DNA from: Nevskiaceae bacterium
Lineage (GTDB): Bacteria > Pseudomonadota > Gammaproteobacteria > Steroidobacterales > Steroidobacteraceae
Direction: 5' to 3'
Length of the DNA stretch: 58,105 bases
NCBI GenBank assembly: GCA_018883185.1
Contig: VEQP01000018.1
Coordinates: 1-58,105, forward strand
Part shown: in pieces, positions 32,676-40,855 of the stretch
Position numbering within the stretch: position 1 is the first letter of the stretch
Layout: every line of letters begins with the position of its first letter
Translations under genes and position numbers: made by a program
Notes under the pieces: model-generated
The model's input: the letters and a program-made list of their open reading frames with translations, nothing else
Told to the model about the DNA's origin: nothing
Database searches by the model: none

Positions 32676-34214
32676 TTAGGGTACTACACCCGAGTTGCGA
32701 ATCGCCGTCGCGCGCGCCGTGATCGACTCGCGCTCCGTCGCCGAAAGACGCGCCAGATTGCGCACCTGCAGACTCATGCGCTGGTTGGCCGCGAGTGTCC
32801 TTTCGTGACGCAATAGAAAATCCCAGTAGAGGGTAGTGAACGGGCACGCGCCATCGCCGCTCGCCCGATCGGGACGGTAACGGCAACCCGCGCAATAGTT
32901 GCTCATGCGCTCGATGTACTTGCCACTGGCCACATAGGGCTTGGAGGCCATCACCCCGCCGTCGGCATATTGCGACATGCCCAGGGTGTTCGGCAGTTCT
33001 ACCCATTCCACCGCGTCGACGTAGACGGCCAGATACCAGCGATGCACCTCGCGTGGATCGACACCGAGCAGCAGGCAATAGAGGCCCGTGACCATCAGCC
33101 GCTGGATATGGTGGGCGTAGCCGAGACGCAGCGTTTGACCAAGCGCATCGGCGAGGCAGCGCATCGGCGTATCGCCCGTCCAGAAAAATTCGGGCAATGG
33201 CCGATCAGCGCCTAGCGCATTACGCTCGAGATAGTCCGGCATGTGCAACCAGTAGACACCGCGCACATACTCCCGCCAGCCCAGGATCTGCCTGATGAAG
33301 CCTTCCACCGCCGCAAGCGGCGCTCGACCCGCCCGATATTCGGCTTCGGCCGCGGCGATCACCGTGCGTGGGTCGAGCAACTTCAAATTCAACGCAGCCG
33401 ACAGGCGCGAGTGGAACAGCCAAGGCTCTGCGGTCCACATCGCATCCTGATAGTCGCCAAAGTATGCGAGACGATGCTGGATGAAATCCTCTAGCGCCCG
33501 CTGCGCCTCGACCGGCGTGACGGGCCAGTCGAAAGCTGCGAGATCGCCCGGGTTGTCCGGAAACGCCGCGGCCACCTCATGCAGCACCTCTCCCGTGAGC
33601 GCATCGGGCGCAAAAGCCTGCGGCGCGGAATCCGTCAATCTTGGCGGTCCGGCTTTACCGAAGCTTTTGCGATTATCACTGTCGAAGTTCCACTCCCCGC
33701 CCTCCGGCTCTCCGTTCGCATCGAGCAGTACACGATGCTCACGTCGCATCTGTCGATAAAAGAATTCCATGCGCAGTTGCTTGCGTCCTGCGGCATGGGC
33801 AGCGAACGTTGCGGGCGAACACAGAAAGTGCCGATCCTCGCGTACCTGCGGTCGTATCCCCTGTCGATCGAGCACAGCCTGCAGGTCGGCGCGCAGTTGC
33901 CATTCACCGGGCTCGACCCAAATGACTCCATTCGGTCGAAGACGCTGAAGTGCCGAATCAAGGGCCTTCGCCAGCGAGCCTTTGGAATCGGCCAAAGGCT
34001 GATAGTCCACCTTCCAGCCCTCGGCACGCAGGGCATCACGAAAGTGACGCATCGCCGCGAGGAACATGGCCGTGCGGATCCGGCTTGAGGGAACTCGTAG
34101 CGACTCGTAACGCTCCTCGGCCATCCAGACACCATCAAGTGCGGGGTCGAAGCCATCGAACGCCGCCGAGTCGCGATTAAGTTGATCGCCGAGTACCAGC
34201 ACCAGATGTCGCAT
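32676..34214 (-). CDS. Iron-sulfur (6-4) photolyase / cryptochrome (PhrB type)
   Basis: 512 residues. A DNA repair enzyme using light and FAD. Four Cys at 353, 441, 444 and 457 have exactly the spacing (88, 3, 13) of the [4Fe-4S] ligands of Agrobacterium PhrB, which identifies the FeS-BCP branch that repairs (6-4) photoproducts. The antenna domain starts HLVLVLGDQLNRDS, and the FAD domain holds FHSRLSAALNLKLL, GWREYVRGVYW and LGMSQYADGG. The ATG at 34214 fits the family and has TATGAT seven bases upstream; the open frame continues far upstream but that part is not coding. Divergent from ubiD. Confidence 0.94.
   Translation of the reverse strand: MRHLVLVLGDQLNRDSAAFDGFDPALDGVWMAEERYESLRVPSSRIRTAMFLAAMRHFRDALRAEGWKVDYQPLADSKGSLAKALDSALQRLRPNGVIWVEPGEWQLRADLQAVLDRQGIRPQVREDRHFLCSPATFAAHAAGRKQLRMEFFYRQMRREHRVLLDANGEPEGGEWNFDSDNRKSFGKAGPPRLTDSAPQAFAPDALTGEVLHEVAAAFPDNPGDLAAFDWPVTPVEAQRALEDFIQHRLAYFGDYQDAMWTAEPWLFHSRLSAALNLKLLDPRTVIAAAEAEYRAGRAPLAAVEGFIRQILGWREYVRGVYWLHMPDYLERNALGADRPLPEFFWTGDTPMRCLADALGQTLRLGYAHHIQRLMVTGLYCLLLGVDPREVHRWYLAVYVDAVEWVELPNTLGMSQYADGGVMASKPYVASGKYIERMSNYCAGCRYRPDRASGDGACPFTTLYWDFLLRHERTLAANQRMSLQVRNLARLSATERESITARATAIRNSGVVP
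32678..32683 (-). promoter_or_regulatory. Candidate SDR -10 element, leaderless start
   Basis: TACCCT on the minus strand ends six bases before the SDR ATG and lies in the 3' end of the photolyase gene. Confidence 0.35.
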
Positions 34215-34221
34215 GGCGGCG

Positions 34222-34227
34222 ATCATA
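34222..34227 (-). promoter_or_regulatory. Candidate photolyase -10 element, leaderless start
   Basis: TATGAT on the minus strand ends seven bases before the ATG at 34214. It overlaps the alternative in-frame ATG at 34226, arguing against that start. Confidence 0.4.
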
Positions 34228-34289
34228 GACCGGTCATCCGCACCGCGGGATGCTTTACGCCAATCCGGCTGCATGTCAGCGTAAGGGGC

Positions 34290-35933
34290 ATGAGCACCTA
34301 CTCCCGCCGTGATTTTCTCAGCCAGTCGGCTGGGCTGTCCGCCGCTGCGCTCGCCGCCGCGGATCTCAAGTTGGCCGAAGCCCAAAACGCGGCCGCGCCG
34401 CCGCGGGTCGCCGCCGGCAACAGCGCAGCCACGGCTTGGCAGGTGGGCCCATTCGAGGATCTGCGGGAGTGGATGGCGGAACTCGAACGACGCAATCTCG
34501 TGCTGCGCGTCCGCAATATCGACCAGGATGCCTACGAGGGCACGGCACTGATGTACCGCCTGATCGATCGCTTCGGGATGTACTTCGCTCCGGCCTTGGT
34601 CATGGAAAATGTGCGCATCGACGGACGTTGGTACAAAGGCCCGATCATCACCAACCACTTCGGCCACTGGGATACCGAGTGCTTGAGTTTCGGTTTGCAG
34701 CCGGTCGCTGGCGATCACGTGGCCACGTATTACAAGGCGCTTGCTCGCGTCGACGAGTTCCTCAAGCAAGGCAACGGCGGCGCCTTTCCGACGGCACCGT
34801 TTGTCGAAGTGGCTCGCGAGGCCGCGCCCTGCAAACAGGTGGTGCTACGCGGCGATCAGATCGATCTGACGAGTTTCGCCTTCATGCAGTCGAACCCAGC
34901 GGATTCAGGACGCTATGTGAACACCGGATCGGTGTTCACCGACGATCGGGAACTCGGCAAGAACTTCGGCACGTATCGCTGCGAGATCAAGGGACCTCGT
35001 CTGCTCGGCATCAACCCCGAGGAAGGTCAGGGTGCGTGGCAGGCGTTCATGAAGGCCAAGGAACGCGGCGAGAGTTCGGTCAAGGTATCGATCGCACTGG
35101 GTCAAGATCCGGTGACCTGGGTCGTCTCGAGCTCCAAACTTAACCGGGCCAAAGCCGACGAACTCGAAGTCGTGTCGGCGATCCGCGGACGGCCGCTGCG
35201 CGTCGTACGCAGCGAAACCAACGGGCATCTGGTCCCGGCCACCGCCGAGATGATCATCGAAGGTGAGGTGCCGCTCGATCAGGGCATGCTGCCGGAGGGC
35301 CCTTTCGGCGAAATGTATGGCTACATGGGGGCGCGCAAGGCCGCCAACTTCTGGATGAATGTCACCGCCGTCACCCACCGTCGCAACCCCTGGTTTGTCA
35401 ACCAATACACGGGGGTGACTCGTGGCTTTCCGACGGCACCCCTCGAGCAGATGGCGTTGTCGGCGCTGAAGCGGTTCGTACCCAACATCAAAATGTTGCA
35501 CACGCCGGTCGAGGCCACCGGGCTGTGCTTCGTCAGCATCAAGAAACAAAAGCCCGGCGAAGGGCTCGAAATCGGCAAGCGCATCGCGCAGATCGTCGGC
35601 ATCGCCAAAGTCATCGTTATCGTCGATGACGACATCGAGGTGCTCGATCGCACCGCGGTGATGCACACCCTCGGGTCGCGCTGGCAGCCCGCACCTGCGA
35701 CCGCCATCATCCCCGAGTCGCGCGGCATGCCACTCGACCCCTCGCTCACCAAGCGACCGATGACCTCGAAAGTGGTGATCGATGCCACGCGCCAATGGCC
35801 GCAGGAGGGTGGCCCCGCCGAGTATCAGGCACTAAATCGGACCGAGCTTGAGCGCCTTGCCCCTGAGGCCTTCAAGCGCATCGACAGTCGCTGGGACGCG
35901 CTGCTCGGCAAGTACCGACCGCCCGGAGCATGA
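34290..35933 (+). CDS. UbiD family decarboxylase with Tat signal
   Basis: 547 residues. The C-terminal 490 or so match UbiD-type prenyl-FMN (de)carboxylases: LREWMAELERRNLVLRV at the start of the domain, NHFGHWDTECLSFG, IKGPRLLGINPEEGQGAW, and the catalytic acidic loop PEGPFGEMYGYMG. Before it stands a twin-arginine leader, YSRRDFLSQSAGLSAAALAAADL, suggesting export of a folded, cofactor-loaded enzyme. AAGGGG precedes the ATG. The usual UbiX partner is not in the window. The GNAT gene overlaps its stop. The substrate, probably an aromatic or unsaturated acid, is unknown. Confidence 0.9.
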   Translation: MSTYSRRDFLSQSAGLSAAALAAADLKLAEAQNAAAPPRVAAGNSAATAWQVGPFEDLREWMAELERRNLVLRVRNIDQDAYEGTALMYRLIDRFGMYFAPALVMENVRIDGRWYKGPIITNHFGHWDTECLSFGLQPVAGDHVATYYKALARVDEFLKQGNGGAFPTAPFVEVAREAAPCKQVVLRGDQIDLTSFAFMQSNPADSGRYVNTGSVFTDDRELGKNFGTYRCEIKGPRLLGINPEEGQGAWQAFMKAKERGESSVKVSIALGQDPVTWVVSSSKLNRAKADELEVVSAIRGRPLRVVRSETNGHLVPATAEMIIEGEVPLDQGMLPEGPFGEMYGYMGARKAANFWMNVTAVTHRRNPWFVNQYTGVTRGFPTAPLEQMALSALKRFVPNIKMLHTPVEATGLCFVSIKKQKPGEGLEIGKRIAQIVGIAKVIVIVDDDIEVLDRTAVMHTLGSRWQPAPATAIIPESRGMPLDPSLTKRPMTSKVVIDATRQWPQEGGPAEYQALNRTELERLAPEAFKRIDSRWDALLGKYRPPGA

Positions 35934-36463
35934 TGGACGCCGTTGCTGCGCCGATCCGCATCGAGACGCCTCGGCTCGTGCTTGAGGAGTTCGAACTTAC
36001 TGATGCTGCGTTCATCGTCGAGCTGCTGAACCAACCCTCGTTCATCGAATTCATTGGTGATCGCGGCGTACGCACGATGGCCGATGCCGAACGCTATCTA
36101 CGCGAAGGCCCGATGCGCAGCTATCGTCAGCATGGCCATGGCTTGCTGAAGGTCCGCCTGCGCGAGACCTCAACGACTCTCGGTATGTGTGGCCTCGTCC
36201 AACGTGACACCCTGCCGCATGCCGACATCGGCTTTGCGCTGCTGCCGCAATTTTGGAATGCGGGTTACATCACCGAGGCGGCCCGGGCTGCCATCGACGA
36301 TGGACGAACGCGACTCGGCCTGACCACCGTGCTGGGCATCACCTCCCCGCACAATGCCCGCTCTATCCATGTACTCGGCAAACTCGGGCTGCAGTTCGTG
36401 GAGGAGCGTTCCCTGGCTACCGGGGCCTCGCCAGTCAGAGTTTTTGCCCTCGCAGCGTCTTGA
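35930..36463 (+). CDS. GNAT family N-acetyltransferase (RimJ-like)
   Basis: 177 residues. RimJ/RimL layout: IRIETPRLVLEEFELTDAAFIVELLNQPSFIEFIGDRG, then DIGFALLPQFWNAGYITEAARAAIDDG (CoA-binding region) and GITSPHNARSIHVLGKLGLQFVEE. Unlike the other three GNAT genes here it belongs to the branch that acetylates small molecules or protein N termini. Two ATGs are possible (35930 and 35933); the first overlaps the ubiD stop as ATGA, so the two genes are coupled. Any link with the UbiD product is speculative. Confidence 0.9.
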   Translation: MMDAVAAPIRIETPRLVLEEFELTDAAFIVELLNQPSFIEFIGDRGVRTMADAERYLREGPMRSYRQHGHGLLKVRLRETSTTLGMCGLVQRDTLPHADIGFALLPQFWNAGYITEAARAAIDDGRTRLGLTTVLGITSPHNARSIHVLGKLGLQFVEERSLATGASPVRVFALAAS

Positions 36464-36501
36464 CGAGCCCTTCGAGGCTGCGCCACGACGCGGAGCTGAG
36501 C

Positions 36502-36507
36502 TAAAAT
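36502..36507 (+). promoter_or_regulatory. Candidate yqhA -10 element, leaderless start
   Basis: TAAAAT ends six bases before the ATG at 36514; no Shine-Dalgarno sequence intervenes. Confidence 0.45.
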
Positions 36508-36513
36508 CACCGC

Positions 36514-37017
36514 ATGATCGAAAAGTTCCTCGAACGCCTGCTGTTCGCCTGCCGCTGGTTGCTGGCGCCGATGTACATCGGCCTGTCGCTGGCACTCGTC
36601 GCGCTTGGCATCAAGTTCTTCCAGGAAGCGGTGCATGTCGTCGTGACCATCGGCACCTTGGGCGAAGATCAGCTCGTCCTGATCGTCCTCACGCTCATCG
36701 ACATCGTGCTGGTGGGTAGCCTGATCGTCATGGTGATGTTTTCGGGCTACGAGAACTTCGTCTCGCGCATCGACGTGGCGCAGGAAGGCGAGAAACTCGG
36801 CTGGCTCGGCAAACTCGATGCCGGCACCTTGAAGCTCAAAGTAGCGGCCTCGATCGTGGCCATCTCGTCGATCCACCTGCTGAAGGTGTTCATGGACGTC
36901 AAGACGATCCCGAACGACAAGATCCTGTGGTACGTGGTGCTGCACATGACCTTCGTCCTGTCAGCGCTGTTGCTCGGACTCCTTGATCGTCTCTCCTTCG
37001 CGGGCAAGCGCGACTAG
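36514..37017 (+). CDS. YqhA/UPF0114 family membrane protein
   Basis: 167 residues, four membrane helices. The family blocks are clear: [73 protein letters not shown] and [25 protein letters not shown]0114 proteins are small conserved inner-membrane proteins whose role is not established. It appears to have its own leaderless promoter (TAAAAT at 36502-36507). Its 3' end overlaps the end of the opposite secreted-protein gene by 57 bases, an unusually long convergent overlap. Confidence 0.92.
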   Translation: MIEKFLERLLFACRWLLAPMYIGLSLALVALGIKFFQEAVHVVVTIGTLGEDQLVLIVLTLIDIVLVGSLIVMVMFSGYENFVSRIDVAQEGEKLGWLGKLDAGTLKLKVAASIVAISSIHLLKVFMDVKTIPNDKILWYVVLHMTFVLSALLLGLLDRLSFAGKRD

Positions 37018-37755
37018 CACGTAGCGGATGCCGCGCCGCGGCAACTCCGACTTCACTACCAATCGGTCGGGGCCGTAGACCCAAAGATCATTGAGGCCGG
37101 CAAGCCGGAAGCGCTGGGCGTCGAATGTCCCGGCGGGTACCGTCACCCGCTCGTCGCCGAGGTACTCCACCGACAGCGGCAGCAACGTGCCGAGCACCGG
37201 CTTGGTGAGGTCGGCACCCGCATCAACGCTATACAGATTGAGCGTTTGCACACCTCGCGCTGCCATATCGTAGTGCGCCGTGTGCCAGCCATCACCCGAT
37301 ACCGGATGGGCCCCGATTGAGAACCGTGCCGGCACCGCCGTCGCACGCGTTTGCGAACCGCTCGCCGGACCCCGGCTCATGGCACGCAGTGCATCCCCCT
37401 CGATCTGGAAATAACCCGCACCCTTCAGCACGCCCCCTGTCCAGTAGTTGGCAAACGCCGTCACCGGCCGAAAGCCTGCATCGACATGCAGGTAGACGTC
37501 GAACAAAGAACCGCGGCTGCGCAGATCCGCGCGCATCTGCAGACTGCGCGAGCCATCCGGATGGCGAGTGAGCATGAAGCGCTCGCTGCCCTGCACCGTA
37601 CCGTCGCTGATCGTCTCGCTGCGGTATTCACCACTCCACTGCATAGCGATAGCCGCGCGCGGTACCGAGGACTCTGCGGCCAAGGCTGGCCGTGACGTCA
37701 AAAGCGCGAGACCCAGCATCGCGGCGATAACCAAAGGCGAATGAGTCGATTTCAT
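36961..37755 (-). CDS. Secreted DUF3108-like protein
   Basis: 264 residues with a Sec signal peptide ([24 protein letters not shown], cleavage near 26). The mature part is beta-rich: [62 protein letters not shown] and [25 protein letters not shown], the latter resembling the DUF3108 lipocalin-like fold. Probably a periplasmic or outer-membrane-associated protein that binds lipids or small molecules. The ATG at 37755 overlaps the MFS stop as ATGA; it is the last gene of the four-gene envelope operon. Its 3' end overlaps yqhA by 57 bases. Confidence 0.8.
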   Translation of the reverse strand: MKSTHSPLVIAAMLGLALLTSRPALAAESSVPRAAIAMQWSGEYRSETISDGTVQGSERFMLTRHPDGSRSLQMRADLRSRGSLFDVYLHVDAGFRPVTAFANYWTGGVLKGAGYFQIEGDALRAMSRGPASGSQTRATAVPARFSIGAHPVSGDGWHTAHYDMAARGVQTLNLYSVDAGADLTKPVLGTLLPLSVEYLGDERVTVPAGTFDAQRFRLAGLNDLWVYGPDRLVVKSELPRRGIRYVLVALAREGETIKESEQQR

Positions 37756-39050
37756 ATGCGTACCGCGGGTGACTTGCCTTTGACCCAAAAAGCCATCGCT
37801 AACAACACCACGTTGGCGCCGGCCATGATGATGAACGGCGCGCCCGGGCGCCACAGATCGAACGCCACGCCCCCTATTTTTGAAATAATCAGGATGCCGA
37901 GTGCTCCAAAGAAACCGACCATACCGATGACCGCGCCGCGTATCGGCCCGGGCGCCTCCTGCGCGATCAGCACCTGGGAGGCCAAGATACCGCTGATCTG
38001 TCCGATGCCCAGCATTGCCGCTGCGCCATAGGCCATGCCACCTGCGGCCGGATCCGGTGTCAAACCCATCCAGCCGTAACCGACGATGGCCAGCACCGTG
38101 GCGATGATGACGAGCGTCACGCGATCGATTTTGTCAGCCAACCAGCCAAAGAGCGGCGCCCACAACATGGCGCAGCCCTGCACGATGCCGAACAGCGCCC
38201 CTTGCAAGGCCGCCGCATCCGCAGCAGCCAAGCCATCGGCCGTCGCCGCCAGTTGTACCCACAGCGACAAGAACAAAGCGACGATCACGAGATCCGCGCG
38301 GGCGGTGAACGAGGCGGCGTAGGCAAGCGCGATCCGTGGCTGCTTGCCGGCCACAAACCCCTGGCGAATCAGGGTGGCTAGTGGGACTCGCTCGGTGACT
38401 TGATCCGGCTTGCCCGGTTTAAGCGCGAGCATCACGAGCGCGCTGAACACGCACACCGCCGCCGCCGTGAGATAGGCGAAGCGGCCCGCTTCGGTTTCTG
38501 TGGCGCCGAACCCTTGGTAGATCTGCGGTAGCTTGACGAGAAAGACGAGAAACAGCACTGCGCCCAGCGCGTTGAGCACGAATGACAGGCCGGTCAACTT
38601 GCCGCGATCGGCATCGACCGGGTAATCGGCCAGTACCGTAGCCAGCATGCCGCCCAGCGCCGCCACGCCGACGGCGTAGATCAGTCGGTAGATCAGCAAC
38701 TGGTTGATGTCATCGGCAAAAGGATAGGCTGCGTACGCGAGTCCCGTGATCAAAAAGCCGACTACATAAACGATGCGTCGCCCCACCCGATCTGACCAAG
38801 CACCAAACAGGCCGACGGTCAGCAAGGTGATGATTTCCGCCCAGAACTGCAGATCGCCGGAAATTTGCCCGCGCTGCTCAGCCGGTACGCCGATATTGAC
38901 CTGCAGCAGGTAGGGCTGCAGGGAGGTTGCGTACGTGAACAGCCCGATGCTGACGAAAGCCGCCCAAAGATAGGCTGCAACATGCCCCGGCATGACACCG
39001 GGCATCAGCCGGACAAAGAAAAACTTCCGGCCTTCGGGTGCTGCAGACAT
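37752..39050 (-). CDS. MFS transporter (paralog of 27189-28481)
   Basis: 432 residues, twelve helices. Shares with its paralog the blocks LQPYLLQVNIGVPAEQRG, GAWSDRVGRRIVYVVG, GVAALGGMLATVLADYP and ILASQVLIAQEAPGPIRGAVIG. Substrate unknown. The ATG at 39050 follows GGAGAAG, so the longer upstream frame is rejected. It sits 23 bases after the DoxX gene and overlaps the secreted-protein gene by four bases, so it may move a compound bound by that protein; this is inference from layout. Confidence 0.88.
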   Translation of the reverse strand: MSAAPEGRKFFFVRLMPGVMPGHVAAYLWAAFVSIGLFTYATSLQPYLLQVNIGVPAEQRGQISGDLQFWAEIITLLTVGLFGAWSDRVGRRIVYVVGFLITGLAYAAYPFADDINQLLIYRLIYAVGVAALGGMLATVLADYPVDADRGKLTGLSFVLNALGAVLFLVFLVKLPQIYQGFGATETEAGRFAYLTAAAVCVFSALVMLALKPGKPDQVTERVPLATLIRQGFVAGKQPRIALAYAASFTARADLVIVALFLSLWVQLAATADGLAAADAAALQGALFGIVQGCAMLWAPLFGWLADKIDRVTLVIIATVLAIVGYGWMGLTPDPAAGGMAYGAAAMLGIGQISGILASQVLIAQEAPGPIRGAVIGMVGFFGALGILIISKIGGVAFDLWRPGAPFIIMAGANVVLLAMAFWVKGKSPAVRI

Positions 39051-39073
39051 CAACTTCTCCGGGAATTTTGGGT

Positions 39074-39544
39074 CTAGCGGAACAAAATCGATTGCGGATA
39101 GCGCTGATGCCAGCGAGCATCGAGACCCGCATGGTGCCCCGCGGGCCACCAAACGAGCGGTAGGAACATCAGCGCCAGAACGATCAGCGATGCGTCATAG
39201 TAACCGCCCATCGCGAAAGACAACATCATGAGCATGGCGCCGGTAGCCGCACCGCGGGTCATGAACCCGAACAGCAGGCCCAAGCCAATGAATGTCTCCC
39301 CCCAGCACACGAGCCAGGCAAATGGCTGGTAGTGTGGAATACCGACATGCTCGAGAAACCAGGCGCCAAAGGATTCCGGATCGATTTCTTCGAGCCGTTC
39401 GAGAAAAATCCGCTGCAAGCGGTCGGATGAAATGTAGGCCTGTTTCCATTTGTTGATCGCGGCACCAATGAAAAACACCGCCATCAGCAAACGCAGGGTC
39501 ACGAGCGCGATGATGGCAGGCCGCGAGAGCGTGGATCGGGTCAT
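39074..39544 (-). CDS. DoxX-like membrane protein
   Basis: 156 residues with four membrane helices: PAIIALVTLRLLMAVFFIGAAINKWKQ, FAWLVCWGETFIGLGLLFGFMTRGAA, GAMLMMLSFAMGG and ASLIVLALMFLPLVWWPAG. The pattern and the conserved GE-x-GLGLL part fit DoxX/TQO-small-subunit-like proteins, which are linked to quinone reduction, thiol oxidation or sulfur metabolism. A soluble loop (DRLQRIFLERLEEIDPESFGAWF) lies between helices 1 and 2. The ATG at 39544 overlaps the lipoprotein stop as ATGA; a longer upstream frame is not credible. Confidence 0.83.
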   Translation of the reverse strand: MTRSTLSRPAIIALVTLRLLMAVFFIGAAINKWKQAYISSDRLQRIFLERLEEIDPESFGAWFLEHVGIPHYQPFAWLVCWGETFIGLGLLFGFMTRGAATGAMLMMLSFAMGGYYDASLIVLALMFLPLVWWPAGHHAGLDARWHQRYPQSILFR

Positions 39545-40086
39545 GGCGCGGCCCCGGGCAAGGGCCTGCCCAAAAGCTCCCGGACCCAAGCGTATCCCTG
39601 GCGCCGCGGCAAGGTTACGCAGCGCCCGAGGATCTCGCCCTGCGGTGAGCGCCATGAGCCGTCGCGCATGTCGATCAGTGAGCCGGGCACACTGATCAAG
39701 CCGCTGACCATGTCGACCCCTGCGACACCGTCATCAGACAGCACGCGGCGCTGACCGTCTTCATCGACGTAGACGGTCAAAGGGCGTCGATCGCTGGTTT
39801 TCCGACGTAAGGATTGGATCAGGTAGTCCCAGATGGTGGCGACCTGTGCCCAAAAGCTCTTCTCACGAAGTCTGTAGAGGGTGAACGCAGCGGTGGAGTC
39901 GCTCGCCCGACACTGCACAAAATCATCGCAGGTGGTGCATAGCAGGTTGATCCGGATGCGCAGTTCATCGGCTGCCAAGGGCTCGGGTCCGCGACTGCAG
40001 GCCCCGAGCAGCAGCGCAGCAGCCAGAATCAACGAGCACAGGCGCGCCCGGGGTACGGATGAACGTTGTTGCGAGTGCGAGCTCAT
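39541..40086 (-). CDS. Cysteine-containing lipoprotein, unknown function
   Basis: 181 residues. The lipobox LLLGAC is at residues 26-31, so the mature N-terminal Cys31 is lipidated. The mature protein has CTTCDDFVQC, a CxxC with a third Cys nearby, and a late GRC; such spacing suggests disulfides or metal binding. The rest (RRVLSDDGVAGVDMVSGLISVPGSLIDMRDGSW) is not a family I know. TTGACT and a weak CGAAAT, 17 bases apart, end six bases before the ATG. First gene of the lipoprotein-DoxX-MFS-secreted protein string, divergent from another lipoprotein. Confidence 0.75.
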   Translation of the reverse strand: MSSHSQQRSSVPRARLCSLILAAALLLGACSRGPEPLAADELRIRINLLCTTCDDFVQCRASDSTAAFTLYRLREKSFWAQVATIWDYLIQSLRRKTSDRRPLTVYVDEDGQRRVLSDDGVAGVDMVSGLISVPGSLIDMRDGSWRSPQGEILGRCVTLPRRQGYAWVRELLGRPLPGAAP

Positions 40087-40092
40087 GCGGCG

Positions 40093-40121
40093 ATTTCGGC
40101 CATCTGAGCCGATCAAGTCAA
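40093..40121 (-). promoter_or_regulatory. Candidate lipoprotein operon promoter, leaderless start
   Basis: On the minus strand TTGACT (40116-40121) and CGAAAT (40093-40098) are 17 bases apart, and the latter ends six bases before the ATG at 40086. Confidence 0.45.
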
Positions 40122-40195
40122 CGACACACCTCCCGGCCGTGTACCTTGCGGACAACGGATCTCGCCTGCCGCCACCTCAAGGAGAACGCTGGCCC

Positions 40196-40855
40196 ATGAC
40201 ACCCTCCTGCTCCACCCTGACGCTGCGGCTCTTGTGGGTCGCCAGTGTCATCTGGCTGATCACGGGCTGCCAAACCTTGACGGCGCCCCCGGTGACGGAC
40301 GCTGGTTTTTGCGCCCGTGCTCAGACTGCGATCGTCGGTGCAGTGCCGGTGGCGCAATCCGAAGTGTTCAGCGACTTCACGGCTTTCACCAAATCCAAGC
40401 CGGCGGTCAACCCGCTCCAAACTCGACAGTTCGTCAGGTTTCAGGACGGCGACCCGCAACGTCCAACCCTCATCTCCTGCAAGATGAAGACGGCCGATCA
40501 CATCATCAGCGAGTACGGGGCGGGCCAGGCGGGCGAGGATAGAGGTTGTCGCTACGTCAATGAATTGACCGTGCGCGCAGTCGAAGCCTCGTTGCCCAGA
40601 ACGGTACGACGCAGCGTGGTCTTTGACGAGGATATCGTCACCACCGACGGACCGGTTTGGCTGGCACCCTACGCATACGCCCGAGTCGATCCCTCGGGCG
40701 TCCTGCACTTGCAGGCCAAGGCAATGAAAAACGACTGGCTGGATCCGCGCTATGCGAACTCACCGCCGCAGTTTCGCGGCACACGCTATTGTCATCTCAT
40801 CGCGCCGGAGTACCTGCGTCGCCTGCTGCAAGGGGAGGCGCCGCTACCGCCTTAG
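40196..40855 (+). CDS. Lipoprotein with four further cysteines
   Basis: 219 residues. The signal sequence [18 protein letters not shown] ends in a lipobox (LITGC, Cys25), so the protein is lipidated and envelope-located. Four more Cys occur in GFCARA, ISCKMK, RGCRYV and RYCHLI, enough for two disulfides. No known domain. AAGGAGAACG lies before the ATG at 40196, which sets the start; the longer open frame upstream lies over the divergent lipoprotein region. The stop overlaps gor on the opposite strand by four bases. Divergent from the lipoprotein gene at 39541-40086. Confidence 0.78.
   Translation: MTPSCSTLTLRLLWVASVIWLITGCQTLTAPPVTDAGFCARAQTAIVGAVPVAQSEVFSDFTAFTKSKPAVNPLQTRQFVRFQDGDPQRPTLISCKMKTADHIISEYGAGQAGEDRGCRYVNELTVRAVEASLPRTVRRSVVFDEDIVTTDGPVWLAPYAYARVDPSGVLHLQAKAMKNDWLDPRYANSPPQFRGTRYCHLIAPEYLRRLLQGEAPLPP

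Noticed and set aside
34215..34769. Photolyase extended upstream by 185 residues
   Set aside because: The extra part is the antisense shadow of the UbiD gene and matches nothing in the photolyase family; the conserved start and the hexamer at 34222 point to 34214.
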